Below are positions 49,664-58,113 of a DNA stretch of 64,000 bases, piece after piece. The position numbers and the translations under genes are program-made. The DNA lies in NCBI GenBank assembly GCA_963775825.1, contig CAVZKY010000058.1:25846-89845 (forward strand), written 5' to 3'. The stretch comes from Bog-532 sp963775825 (lineage in GTDB: Bacteria > Actinomycetota > Actinomycetes > Streptosporangiales > Streptosporangiaceae). Within the stretch, counting starts at the first letter, position 1; each line of letters opens with the position of its first letter. The notes beneath the pieces were generated by a model, which made no database searches, was not told the DNA's origin, and saw only the letters and a program-made list of their open reading frames with translations.

Positions 49664-49736
49664 GCCGGTGTAGCTCAGTTGGCAGAGCAGCCGTCTTGTA
49701 AACGGCAGGTCAGCGGTTCGAATCCGCTCACCGGCT
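49664..49736 (+). tRNA. tRNA-Thr (TGT)
   Basis: The cloverleaf is complete: acceptor GCCGGTG pairs with CACCGGC, the D arm is GCTC...GAGC, and the anticodon stem GCCGT/ACGGC holds the loop CTTGTAA with anticodon TGT. The T arm is GCGG-TTCGAAT-CCGC. The encoded 3' end reads TCCCA rather than CCA. The integrase gene begins 93 nt downstream, typical of tRNA-targeted integration. Confidence 0.95.
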
Positions 49737-49828
49737 CCCAGGTAGATAGCCGTTAATCGAACAATGGCGTTCGAATGCGTGGAACGGTTCGTGGAACGAA
49801 TGTCGTATCTGCGGGCTATCCTGCTGCC

Positions 49829-51355
49829 ATGCCGAGGGCCGTCAAGGGGCACATAGAGCAACTGCCCAGTGGGTCATACCGGGTCTCTGTGTACGCCGGG
49901 ATCGATCCGCTTACCCGGCAGGAGATCCGCCTCAGGTCCACGGTCAAGGACGAGCTCCAGGCGCAGATCGAACTCGGCAGGCTTCTCAAGGAAGCGTCCG
50001 AAGGCCGCACGCCCGAGGCCAACGCGACCATGGCGGGGCTGATGGACCAGTACGCCGCGATCGCCGAATGGGACGTGTCCACCCGGCAGACCAACGAGGG
50101 CTTCATCCGGCGCACCATCAAGCCCGCCCTGGGCCACCTGGAGGTACGGAAGGTACGCGGGCCCATCCTGGACAAGCTGTACACACGGCTGAAGCGCTGC
50201 GGTGATCTGTCCTGCACCGGCAGGCCGTTCACCGAGCACCGCAACGTCCCGGCCCTGACGATCAACCCCGACGACTCCCGCCCGGCCTGGCGGCAGGTCA
50301 GCGGGACGCTGGCGGAGGCTATCCGGTCCGGGCTCCTGGCCCCGGGCGACGAGCTGCCGTCGATCACTGAGCTGAGCGCTCTGCAAGGCATCGGCACGGG
50401 CGTGATACGCCACGCCATGAAGGTGCTCGCTGCGGACGGCCTGATCATCGCCCGGCACGGCCGCGCCACCATCGTTGCTGGAGAACCTGGCGACGATCCG
50501 GCGCCGAACCGGAGGCGGCCGGGCCCGGGCCACGACTGCCGCCTCGCAGGATGCCGTCCGCACGTCTGCCATCCCATGAAGCCCAACACGATCCGCGGTA
50601 TTCACAGCATCCTGTCCGGCGCGTTCGCCGCAGCGCAACGCTGGGAGTGGACCGACCGGAACCCGGCTGAGTCAGCTAAGCCTCCTACCGCCATCCGCCA
50701 GACCATCCCGGCCACGTCTCCCGAAGCCGTCGCCAAGGTGATAGCCGAGGCCCGTAGGCGAAACGCCGCCCTCGGCCTGTACCTGTGGCTCGTGGTGGTC
50801 ACCGGCGTGCGCCGCGGCGAGCTGTGCGGCCTCCAGGTCCGTGACATCCACCTGGACCAGGGCTTGATCCACGTCGCTTTCAACTACGTTGTCCGCGGCG
50901 GCCAGCGCGTCCGTAAGGACACCAAGACCCACCAGGACCGCTGGCTGGCCATCGACCCGGACACCTGCGCGCTGATCGCAGCCTACCTCGATGAGATCAG
51001 GGCCGCGCTCGCGGCGGTCGGCGTCGAGCTGGCAGATGACGCGTACCTGTTTTCCAACGATCCCGCGCACGCCCGGCCATGGAACCCTGACTGGGCGACC
51101 CACAGAGTCGCTGACGCCGCCGACGCGGTCGGGGTGGAGCTGGACATCAAGGGCGGCCGGCATTACACCGCCAGCCAGCTCCTCGCCGGCGGCTTCGACT
51201 TGCGGAACACCGCCGCTCGTCTCGGCCATAGCGGCGGCGGCGCAACCACGCTCCGGCATTACGCCGACCCGGTTCCCGAGGTCGACCGGCGAGCCGCCGC
51301 CTACCTTGCGCGGCTAACCGCCGGCCCCAGCTCTACCGATGTGCCACGATCGTGA
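49829..51355 (+). CDS. Tyrosine recombinase/integrase with inserted GntR-type winged helix
   Basis: The N-terminal arm-type domain (QLPSGSYRVSVYAGIDPLTR) and core-binding domain (residues about 65-130) are interrupted at about 155-225 by a GntR-like helix-turn-helix: AEAIRSGLLAPGDELPSITE and IRHAMKVLAADGLIIARHG. The catalytic domain has Arg in VTGVRRGELCGL, Lys in KTHQDRWLAID, RHYTASQLL, GHSGGGATTL and Tyr in LRHYADP. The His of HxxR is Lys (KGGR). ATG 49829 is the preferred start; 508 aa. It sits next to tRNA-Thr, its likely target. Confidence 0.88.
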   Translation: MPRAVKGHIEQLPSGSYRVSVYAGIDPLTRQEIRLRSTVKDELQAQIELGRLLKEASEGRTPEANATMAGLMDQYAAIAEWDVSTRQTNEGFIRRTIKPALGHLEVRKVRGPILDKLYTRLKRCGDLSCTGRPFTEHRNVPALTINPDDSRPAWRQVSGTLAEAIRSGLLAPGDELPSITELSALQGIGTGVIRHAMKVLAADGLIIARHGRATIVAGEPGDDPAPNRRRPGPGHDCRLAGCRPHVCHPMKPNTIRGIHSILSGAFAAAQRWEWTDRNPAESAKPPTAIRQTIPATSPEAVAKVIAEARRRNAALGLYLWLVVVTGVRRGELCGLQVRDIHLDQGLIHVAFNYVVRGGQRVRKDTKTHQDRWLAIDPDTCALIAAYLDEIRAALAAVGVELADDAYLFSNDPAHARPWNPDWATHRVADAADAVGVELDIKGGRHYTASQLLAGGFDLRNTAARLGHSGGGATTLRHYADPVPEVDRRAAAYLARLTAGPSSTDVPRS

Positions 51356-51786
51356 TGGTGAGGCTGACGGTTTCCACCAGTTTGTAAGCGGTCGGCCACA
51401 CCCGGATCGTGAGAGCAGGAGAGCTGTCCGATTCGTGGGCGGTACTAGGCTTGAACCCGCGATCTCTTCCTTATCAGAGTATCGGAGTTGCGGCCGGGTG
51501 GCATCCTTGCTCCTGTCACCTGGGCATACGCCCGGCTCCAGGCTGTCGGCTCCCGGATCGTGCCGGCCCGTGTCTGCGCATCCTTCGCTCGCGCTGCTCT
51601 CTCGTTCCTGGCGCGCCGCACGCTTGCGCCGTTTGCGCCTCGGCCTCGGCCTCGGGCCTTGGGCCTCGGCGGACGGTTTTGGTGCTCCCTCATGTGCCCG
51701 TCGTGCTACTGCGGCCATGGACGGTTACGCCGGGTAGATGCGGGTAGCTGCGGATGACCACGGCACCGAGGTATGAGAAGGCAGGA
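51356..51786. other. Gap after integrase
   Basis: No supported protein gene. It carries a degenerate tRNA 3'-half on the minus strand (listed separately). Overlapping frames are probably shadows. No excisionase gene is seen. Confidence 0.4.
51435..51490 (-). pseudogene. Degenerate tRNA 3' half, tRNA-Ile(GAT)-like
   Basis: Read on the minus strand, the segment runs CTCTGATAAGGAAGAG, then CGCGGGTTCAAGCC and ACCGCCCAC. That is an anticodon loop CTGATAA-like, variable arm, T arm and acceptor 3' strand. The T stem has a G-A mismatch and wobbles. The 5' half is missing. Elements that integrate into tRNA genes leave 3' halves like this. Confidence 0.45.
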
Positions 51787-52614
51787 ATGTCCCAATACAC
51801 AGGGCCTTACGTCCCACAAGACAGAAGTTCGACGGTTGAGCCGTCCACGACAGACATCGCCCGGGACGAGGCATCGGGCGTCGGGCAGCACGCCCGCAAA
51901 GGCCGGCAGCCAGGTCGCCCAAACCGCCGCCGACCAAGCAAGGCAGGTGGTCGCCGAGACCGGTCGCCAGGCCCGTGACCTGCTCGGCGAGGCACAAGGG
52001 CAAGCCTACGACCAAGCGTCCACCCAGCAGCAGAAGGCGGCGCAGCAACTGCGTACCGTCGCAGACGAACTCGGCGAGATGGTGGCGAACGGTGGCCAGT
52101 CCGGCCTGGCCACCGAGGTCGCACGGCAGGCGGCCGACCGGATGCACAGCGCCGCCTCCTGGCTCGAACAGCGGGAGCCCGGTGACCTGCTGGAGAGTGT
52201 CAGGAACTTCGCCCAGCGCCGGCCCGGTGCTTTCCTGGCCGGGGCGGCGGTGGCCGGGCTGGCCGTCGGCGGCTGACCCGGGGACTGGCGGGAGGGTCAG
52301 GTTCGCAGCCAGGGCCGCAGCGCAGCACGGTCAGCGGCGTACCGGCGGCAGCCACAATGGAGCCCGCCGTCCCGGCTGGCACCGGCTATACCGCCGAGCC
52401 TGCCTATACGGCCGCCTCCGAACCCTCCCCTACCGCGCCCGCGTACCCGGCCGACGCCGCGTATCCGGCCGAGCCTGCTTACCCGGGCGAAACCGCGTAC
52501 CCCGCCGACGTGGCGCAGGCTGGCTACCAGGGCGAATCCGCTAACCCGGCCGAGACCACTTACCCGGCCGAACCCGGCCCGGCGCGACCGTACGGCGGGC
52601 CGGGGCAGCCATGA
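51787..52614 (+). CDS. Envelope-stress-type protein with amphipathic helices and YPA-rich tail, two frameshifts
   Basis: The restored protein of about 275 aa begins MSQYTGPYVPQDRSS. It has Ala/Gln/Glu-rich helices (QVAQTAADQARQVVAETG, QQQKAAQQLRTVADEL), a hydrophobic segment (RRPGAFLAGAAVAGLAVG) and a tail with repeated AYPA units. Frame changes lie near 51893 (extra C in GCCCGC) and near 52270 (missing base). This is the usual first gene of the DUF1469-DUF3618 cluster in actinomycetes. Function unknown; it probably associates with the membrane. Its stop overlaps the next start. Confidence 0.7.
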
Positions 52615-53048
52615 CGCAGCCGCGACCGGGAGCACACGCGATGACCGGCCAGAGCGACCCAGACGTCAGCAACGTCTCGGTCGGCGAACTGGTTGGCCAG
52701 GTGGCCCAGGACCTCTCGACCCTGATGCGCCAGGAGCTTGACCTGGCCAAGGCAGAGGTCAAGCAGGAAGTGACCAAGACCGGTAAAGCGGCGGGGATGA
52801 TGGGCGCGGCCGGTTTCGCCGGTTACATGGTGCTGCTGTTCGCCTCCATCGCTGCGTGGTGGGGGCTGGCCAACGTGATGGACCAGGGCTGGGCCGCGCT
52901 GATCGTGACGGGTATCTGGGCGGTTATCGGCACCGTGCTGTTCGTGGTGGGCCGCCGTCGGCTCAAAGAGGTTAACCCCAAACCAGAGCAGACCATAGAA
53001 ACAGTCAAGGAACTGCCGGACGCACTCAGGGGACCGGCGAGGAGCTGA
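52611..53048 (+). CDS. DUF1469 / phage holin family-like membrane protein
   Basis: The 145-aa protein has an N-terminal amphipathic helix (ELVGQVAQDLSTLMRQELDLA) and two membrane segments (AAGFAGYMVLLFASIAAWWGL; ALIVTGIWAVIGTVLFVVG). This is the Actinobacterial Holin-X/DUF1469 family. Despite the name it is usually chromosomal and not lytic. ATG 52611 overlaps the previous stop (ATGA); ATG 52641 is an alternative. Confidence 0.85.
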   Translation: MTQPRPGAHAMTGQSDPDVSNVSVGELVGQVAQDLSTLMRQELDLAKAEVKQEVTKTGKAAGMMGAAGFAGYMVLLFASIAAWWGLANVMDQGWAALIVTGIWAVIGTVLFVVGRRRLKEVNPKPEQTIETVKELPDALRGPARS

Positions 53049-53050
53049 GC

Positions 53051-53701
53051 ATGACCACTGATCCAGATCAGATCCGCGACCATATCGAGCAAACGCAGCA
53101 GAACCTGAGCGCCGATGTCGACGCGCTGACGGAAAAGGTCAGCCCGCCGCGCATCATGGAACGGCGGGTCCAGCAGACCCGCTCGGCGATGACCACGATG
53201 AAGGACAGGATCATGGGCGGCACGGCGGAACGAACCTCCAGCATGGGCGGGACCGTCACCTCCACGGCTTCTTCGGCGAAAGACACACTGGCCTCGACGG
53301 CCTCGTCGGCGGCCGATGTGGCGAGCGCGGCACCGGACATGGCGCGCCGGCGGACCCAGGGAAATCCGCTCGCGGCCGGCCTGATCGCGTTCGGCGCGGG
53401 ATGGCTGCTCTCCTCCCTGCTACCCGCCACCGAAGCGGAACAGCAAGTGGCGTCACAGGTAAAGGACCTGGCCATGGACAAAGGCCGCCCGGTCGCCCAG
53501 CAACTCGGCCAGGCCGGGCAGGAGGCCGCGCAGGAGCTGCGTGAATCGGCGCAGCAGCGGGCCCAGTCGGTCAGGGAAACGGCGACCGGCGCCGCGTCGA
53601 CGGTCACCGACGAGACCCAGTCCAGGGCCGCTGATGTGACCAGTCACGCCCAGGACGCCCGGGACCGGGTAACCGAGCAGGCACGCCCCGGCGGCAGTTA
53701 G
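53051..53701 (+). CDS. DUF3618 membrane protein
   Basis: The N-terminus DPDQIRDHIEQTQQNLSADV is the DUF3618 signature. A Ser/Ala/Thr-rich linker, one membrane segment (NPLAAGLIAFGAGWLLSSLL) and a long Ala/Gln/Glu-rich helix follow. GAGGAG lies about 6 nt upstream. The 216-aa protein is the third member of the cluster, 2 nt after DUF1469. The role is unknown. Confidence 0.85.
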   Translation: MTTDPDQIRDHIEQTQQNLSADVDALTEKVSPPRIMERRVQQTRSAMTTMKDRIMGGTAERTSSMGGTVTSTASSAKDTLASTASSAADVASAAPDMARRRTQGNPLAAGLIAFGAGWLLSSLLPATEAEQQVASQVKDLAMDKGRPVAQQLGQAGQEAAQELRESAQQRAQSVRETATGAASTVTDETQSRAADVTSHAQDARDRVTEQARPGGS

Positions 53702-53718
53702 GTACATCACGGGGGGCC

Positions 53719-53745
53719 GACCGGCTGCGCTTCAGCCAGCCGGTC
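53719..53745 (+). terminator. Hairpin after DUF3618
   Basis: GACCGGCTG (53719-53727) pairs perfectly with CAGCCGGTC (53737-53745) across a 9-nt loop, 18 nt after the DUF3618 stop. No T-run. Likely the cluster terminator. Confidence 0.65.
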
Positions 53746-53757
53746 CCACCGCCCGTC

Positions 53758-53955
53758 GTGAGTGTCCGCCTGGGCGCCGAGACGGTCACCGAGGATGCCC
53801 AGGTCAGCGAGGACGTGCGCAAAGAACAGATCGAAGAGCCCGACATGGACGCCGATCTGCGCCGCGACAACCGCCGACCCCTGAAACCGACCTGGCACCG
53901 CCCCGGCCACTGCCCACGGGCGTGCCAGGCTATATCCGCCCCGTCTCCGCGCTGA
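53758..53955 (+). pseudogene. DUF2382 C-terminal remnant
   Basis: The short frame includes VRLGAETVTEDAQVSEDVRKEQ, which resembles the last repeat of YsnF/DUF2382 stress proteins (VxEEVRKExV). The N-terminal repeats are absent because a terminator hairpin lies immediately upstream. The residues after the first 35 or so are unlike the family. Probably a fragment left at the edge of the transposon region. Confidence 0.4.
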
Positions 53956-54038
53956 CCCGAAAAATGGACCTCAGCTGGGCGCGCGGCAGCGAAACCCCAC
54001 CGTCACGGGTCGGCCAGGGTCTGCAGGGGCGTTATGGG

Positions 54039-54962
54039 TCAGGCGGTTTGGCTGTTCCCGGTTCCGCCTGGCTCGGGTCCGGGTCCGGGGATGCGGCAGA
54101 GGGTGACGTCGAAGCCGAGGGCGCCGAGCTTGCCGACGTGGTGGCGGACCTGCAGGCTGACCTCAGCGCGGCGCTCGTAGTAGTCCGGGCCGAGGTCCTG
54201 ATACCGCATGCCGGGGCTGGACAGCAGCGTGTGGTAGACCTTCAGCTGGGTGTTGCCGACGGCGACCAGGGCTTTGGCTTTGCCGCGGCGGCGGGACAGC
54301 CGCCGGTACCGGGCGCGCCATCGCTTGCTGAGGGCGGGCATGCGCTGGGGCTCTCGCTCGGTCCAGTCCTGGGCTATGTTCCAGGCGGTGATGAACTCGC
54401 CCCAGGCCCACGTGCTGCGGCCGCTGCGGGCCAGGAGTCCGGCGAGGCGGCGGCCGGCGGCGAGGATGTCCCTGGCTGGGGACAGGTCGTGCTGGCTGGT
54501 CTCGCCCGCGAGGCCGAGCCAGCGCCGGTGACGCTGGCACGTCATCCGGGTCCAGCCGGGCAGGATCAGGACGGTCGGGGCGGACGGCCCTGATGTGGCC
54601 AGCTGGCACTGGCGGCAGGCTGGCCGGGGGTGCGCCCGGAGGAAGCAGATGGCCGGCCGGTCCTGGGGCAGCGTCCGGTGATGGTGCGCGCTCAGTGCGG
54701 GCAGCGCGCGGGCAAGGCGGGCCCTGGGGATGCCCGTGTATGCCTCAAGTCGCGTGGCTGCCTGCTCGTTCAGCCACGCGTCGCAGATGAGCAGGTGCTT
54801 CCCGCTGCCGTTGCCGGTGAGCTGGCCGAGGGCCCGCAGGACCGTGGTCGGCGGCAGGTCGTTGGCCACGGACAGGCGGCGGGCGTAGGAGACGATGGTT
54901 TCCCCGCCGACCGGGCGGGCTGTCACCGGCAGGGCGCGGGCGGGGGCCTGCCAGAGCTTCAT
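54039..54962 (-). CDS. tniQ: TniQ-family transposition targeting protein
   Basis: TniQ/TnsD proteins choose the target site and recruit TnsC. The 307-aa product starts with the family core VGGETIVSYARRLSVANDLPP and has a zinc finger formed by CRQC and, after WTRMT, CQRH. It lacks the long C-terminal DNA-binding extension of classical TnsD. A helical C-terminal region remains. ATG overlaps the tnsC stop by 4 nt, making it the last gene of the operon. The target is unknown. Confidence 0.85.
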   Translation of the reverse strand: MKLWQAPARALPVTARPVGGETIVSYARRLSVANDLPPTTVLRALGQLTGNGSGKHLLICDAWLNEQAATRLEAYTGIPRARLARALPALSAHHHRTLPQDRPAICFLRAHPRPACRQCQLATSGPSAPTVLILPGWTRMTCQRHRRWLGLAGETSQHDLSPARDILAAGRRLAGLLARSGRSTWAWGEFITAWNIAQDWTEREPQRMPALSKRWRARYRRLSRRRGKAKALVAVGNTQLKVYHTLLSSPGMRYQDLGPDYYERRAEVSLQVRHHVGKLGALGFDVTLCRIPGPGPEPGGTGNSQTA

Positions 54963-56014
54963 GATGAGCTGGCCTTCCGTGCGGCGGCCATGGCTGGCTT
55001 GCGCGGTGCGGGCGGCCGGTACTGCTCCTCGGCAGCGGTGTCGAGGATGACGGCGTCCAGGTGCTTGCGGGTGATCTTCTCGGTGCCGTCGGTGATGGAG
55101 TCGTTGGCGGCCTCGTGGATGAGCTGGTCGAGGCTGCCGATCATGCCGCCGGTGCGCTGGTGGAGGTAGTCGGCCTGGCGCAGCAGGGTGCCGGGCTTGT
55201 GGCGGTGCAGGCGCAGGGAGTGCTCGATGGTGGCGATCAGGTTGCCCCAGTCGCTCTTCTCGCCGGGGGTGGCGTAGCCGAACGCGCTGGTGGTCAGGCT
55301 GATGAACCGGCCGGCGATCTGCCGGCCGCGCATCCCGGCGAACATGCCGTTCTCCGCCAGGTCCAGGCCCGCGTAGACGAAAGTCGCGCTGACGGAGTCG
55401 AAGAAGTACTTCAGCTGGTCGGACGCGGCGGCGCCGGAACGGGTGCGCAGGTCTAGCCGGTGGACCTCGTCGACCAGGATGAGGCTGCAGCCGACCTTGC
55501 GGAGCACGCCGGCGACGGACTGGGTGATGAAGTGCTGGGGCTCGTGGCTGCTGAAGGGCAGGCCGAGGAACGCGGCGATCTCGATCGCGAGCATCTTCGG
55601 GGTAGCGGCCGGCGGGACGATGATGTAGACGACCGGGATGCGCCCCGTGCCGCGCGGTGCCCGCCGCTCGATGTCAACCTGGTGGATCTTGCCGAGCTGA
55701 GTGATGGAGGTCGACTTACCAGTCCCGGACGGGCCGGACACGATCAGTCCCCGGCGGCCGAGTTGCTTGCCGCGGTTGCCGATGACCAGCTTCCCGCCGG
55801 TCGTGGTGATCTTCTGGATGTCGGGGGTGGCGACCAGCTGCACCTCGCTGTGGTAGTCCATGCGGGCGCAGTCGTAGAGCTCCCGCTCGTCCGGGTCCAG
55901 GCGCTCCAGGTCGTCAGCGCTCAGGAGCCCGGGCGGCTCGGGCCGGGACCGGGACACGAACGCGGCCCAGCCCTCCTTGGTGGCCAGGGGGTGCCGCGGC
56001 CCGTCGGTGCTCAC
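54959..56014 (-). CDS. tnsC: TnsC/TniB-type AAA+ transposition ATPase
   Basis: TnsC forms ATP-dependent filaments that link target selection to the transposase. The 351-aa protein has Walker A GPSGTGKST (about residue 93), Walker B SLILVDEVHRLD, sensor-like FVYAGLDLAENG and an arginine-rich segment GRQIAGRFISL. It overlaps tnsB by 4 nt upstream and tniQ downstream. The frame is intact. Confidence 0.9.
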   Translation of the reverse strand: MSTDGPRHPLATKEGWAAFVSRSRPEPPGLLSADDLERLDPDERELYDCARMDYHSEVQLVATPDIQKITTTGGKLVIGNRGKQLGRRGLIVSGPSGTGKSTSITQLGKIHQVDIERRAPRGTGRIPVVYIIVPPAATPKMLAIEIAAFLGLPFSSHEPQHFITQSVAGVLRKVGCSLILVDEVHRLDLRTRSGAAASDQLKYFFDSVSATFVYAGLDLAENGMFAGMRGRQIAGRFISLTTSAFGYATPGEKSDWGNLIATIEHSLRLHRHKPGTLLRQADYLHQRTGGMIGSLDQLIHEAANDSITDGTEKITRKHLDAVILDTAAEEQYRPPAPRKPAMAAARKASSS

Positions 56015-58113
56015 CGGCGCGGCCCCCTGTCCTCGCCGAACGGGTCGAACAGCCCGAAGCCCACCACGGTCCCCGTGACCTCCTGCTCCTCGCCCGGATC
56101 ATCGTCATCAGGCCTGTCGTCCCAGTCGGCATCGCCCGCTGCGGGCAGGGCGCGCGGGGCGGCCGGCTCTGGCAGGGCGGGCGGAAGGGACTCTCCCGGC
56201 AGTGCGGGCGGGAGCGCTGCCATGGCCCGCTGCCGGGCGAGGGCGCGGCGGCTTTCCGGGCCGTTGCCGGCCCTGCGCAGCAGCGCGCCGAGCACGGTGG
56301 CGACGGCGGTCTCGTTGGTGTCGTCGAGGCCGCGCTCGGCGGCGATCTTGCGGGCGTGCCGCCAGGTGAAGTCGGCGAACGGCTGGGCCACCATGGACCG
56401 GTGAGTCCAGGGGACGGTGATCCAGCCGCTGTCCCTGGCGTGGTGGTTGCGGACCCATATCTGGCTCACGTCATACGGGTCGTAGTGGCATTCCCAGCGG
56501 GTGCCCTTGCCCGCCACCCCGGAGGCGAGGTGCCGGTAGGGGCCGAGCTCGCCGCAGTTGTAGGTGCGGTAGTCGATCTGGATGCCGCCGTCCCCGATCG
56601 TGCGCCAGTCGGAGGGCATCAGCTCGATGTAGTCATCCCCGGTCAGGGCCACCGGGATGTAGCCGGCGGCGGCGACCAGGGCGGCGTAGGCGTCGTTCGG
56701 GGAGCATGGCTGGTCCGGCGTGAACGGGTGGCGGAGGCCTTCATGCGGGCGCGATTGCCACCCGCAGATGACCCATTCGTTCAAGAGCTCCTGGAGATCG
56801 GCCAGCGACCACAGCTCCTGGTCCCCGCCGGAGCCGCGGCGGGTGACGTCCCGGCCGGTGTAGCCGGCGACGTGCTGGCAGAACAGCGTGTTGATGGACC
56901 CGAAGGTCCGCTCGATCGTCGCCTTGTCAGTGGGCGTCAGCTGGTGGGCGGGCTGGACCGAGATGCCGAGGGTGCTGGCGGCCCGCAGGAACACCTCCGA
57001 CAGGAACACCCTGCCGTGGTCAATTACCACGGTGTCCGGGATGATCACCGGCTTGGCGGCCGCCATTTCGATCCGCTCGTCGATGGTGGCCAGCCGCCTG
57101 AACGGGATCCGCGAGGCTGACATCGCCAGTGCCTGGTCCCAGGCCGGCCGCATCGGCTCGGGCACCATCATCCGGGCCAGCAGCACCGCGGCGTCGATGG
57201 CCTTGGCCCCGACCGGCCGCAGGATCGCGGCGCAGAGCGTCCTGGTGCCGATGTCGATCGCGGCGACCAGCTCGGGCCTGCCGGGCACGCCGTCGTCCAT
57301 GATCGCCATGACGTCCAGCGGGGTGCCGTCCATGAGCACCTGCTCGCCCGGCCTGGCGGCGGTGATCGGGGTGAACGCCCCGTCCGGCCGGTTCGCGGCC
57401 TGCCTGCGGGTCACAGCCGAGCCGAACGTGTGCCGGCCCGCCGACAGCGCGTCCAGCAGGCGGTAGAGCGTCGCGTCCGACGGCACCGGCACCGTCCCGG
57501 GGCCGTGCTCGTCTTCCACCTGCTTCCTGATCCGGCGCACCGCCCGTGACTTGGTGCCGGTCGAGGCGCTGGTCTGCGCGTCGATCACCGCGGCAGCCGC
57601 AGCGACCACCCTCGGGTCGACGCGCCCGGTGGGCCTGGCCCGCTTTGCGTGCCGCGTGTCGACCAGCCCCCACAGTCCCTGGTCCAGGTAGCGCCGCCGC
57701 ATCCGCTGCACCGTGCGCAGGCCCGCGCCCGTCTCGGCGGCCTTGGCCCTTTCCCGCTCGGTCAGGGACGTGGCCACCGGGTCGTACTCCGGCCGCGGGC
57801 GCGTCCCGGGGGCGGCGCCCAGCGGCAGCCCCGTCTCCATCTCGGTCAGGTGCCGCTCCCATTCGCGGGCGGCCTCGACGACCTTCGCGGGCAGCGACTC
57901 CAGCAGCCCCTCCGGCGAGACCCGCGCGCTCGGCCCGGCCCCGATCACGGCGAAGTCAGGAGCCCCGGCCAGGTGGGCCATCGCCACTACCGTGACCTCG
58001 CCTGAGTCCGCCATCAGCCTGACCAGGCTGCCGGACAGCGCGACCACGGACCGCTCGGCGCCCGCGAACACGACGCGGTCCCCGACCCGGAGCACTCCCG
58101 CCCGCTCAGCCAC
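56011..58113 (-). CDS. tnsB: TnsB/Mu-type DDE transposase
   Basis: The 700-aa transposase has N-terminal helix-turn-helix region(s) (ERAKAAETGAGLRTVQRMRRR), a catalytic core with Asp in VLMDGTPLDV, Asp in VVIDHGRVFLSE and Glu in ATIERTFGSIN, and the Mu C-terminal beta domain (YRTYNCGELG, YDPYDVSQIWV). The acidic Pro-rich tail probably contacts TnsC. GTG 58113 overlaps tnsA by 8 nt. TnsB should bind the iterated repeats upstream of tnsA and cut the 3' transposon ends. Confidence 0.92.
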   Translation of the reverse strand: MAERAGVLRVGDRVVFAGAERSVVALSGSLVRLMADSGEVTVVAMAHLAGAPDFAVIGAGPSARVSPEGLLESLPAKVVEAAREWERHLTEMETGLPLGAAPGTRPRPEYDPVATSLTERERAKAAETGAGLRTVQRMRRRYLDQGLWGLVDTRHAKRARPTGRVDPRVVAAAAAVIDAQTSASTGTKSRAVRRIRKQVEDEHGPGTVPVPSDATLYRLLDALSAGRHTFGSAVTRRQAANRPDGAFTPITAARPGEQVLMDGTPLDVMAIMDDGVPGRPELVAAIDIGTRTLCAAILRPVGAKAIDAAVLLARMMVPEPMRPAWDQALAMSASRIPFRRLATIDERIEMAAAKPVIIPDTVVIDHGRVFLSEVFLRAASTLGISVQPAHQLTPTDKATIERTFGSINTLFCQHVAGYTGRDVTRRGSGGDQELWSLADLQELLNEWVICGWQSRPHEGLRHPFTPDQPCSPNDAYAALVAAAGYIPVALTGDDYIELMPSDWRTIGDGGIQIDYRTYNCGELGPYRHLASGVAGKGTRWECHYDPYDVSQIWVRNHHARDSGWITVPWTHRSMVAQPFADFTWRHARKIAAERGLDDTNETAVATVLGALLRRAGNGPESRRALARQRAMAALPPALPGESLPPALPEPAAPRALPAAGDADWDDRPDDDDPGEEQEVTGTVVGFGLFDPFGEDRGPRR

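Noticed and set aside
52611..53048. Prophage lysis cassette
   Set aside because: The holin family name is historical; the DUF1469-DUF3618 cluster is chromosomal in actinomycetes and no phage genes are nearby.
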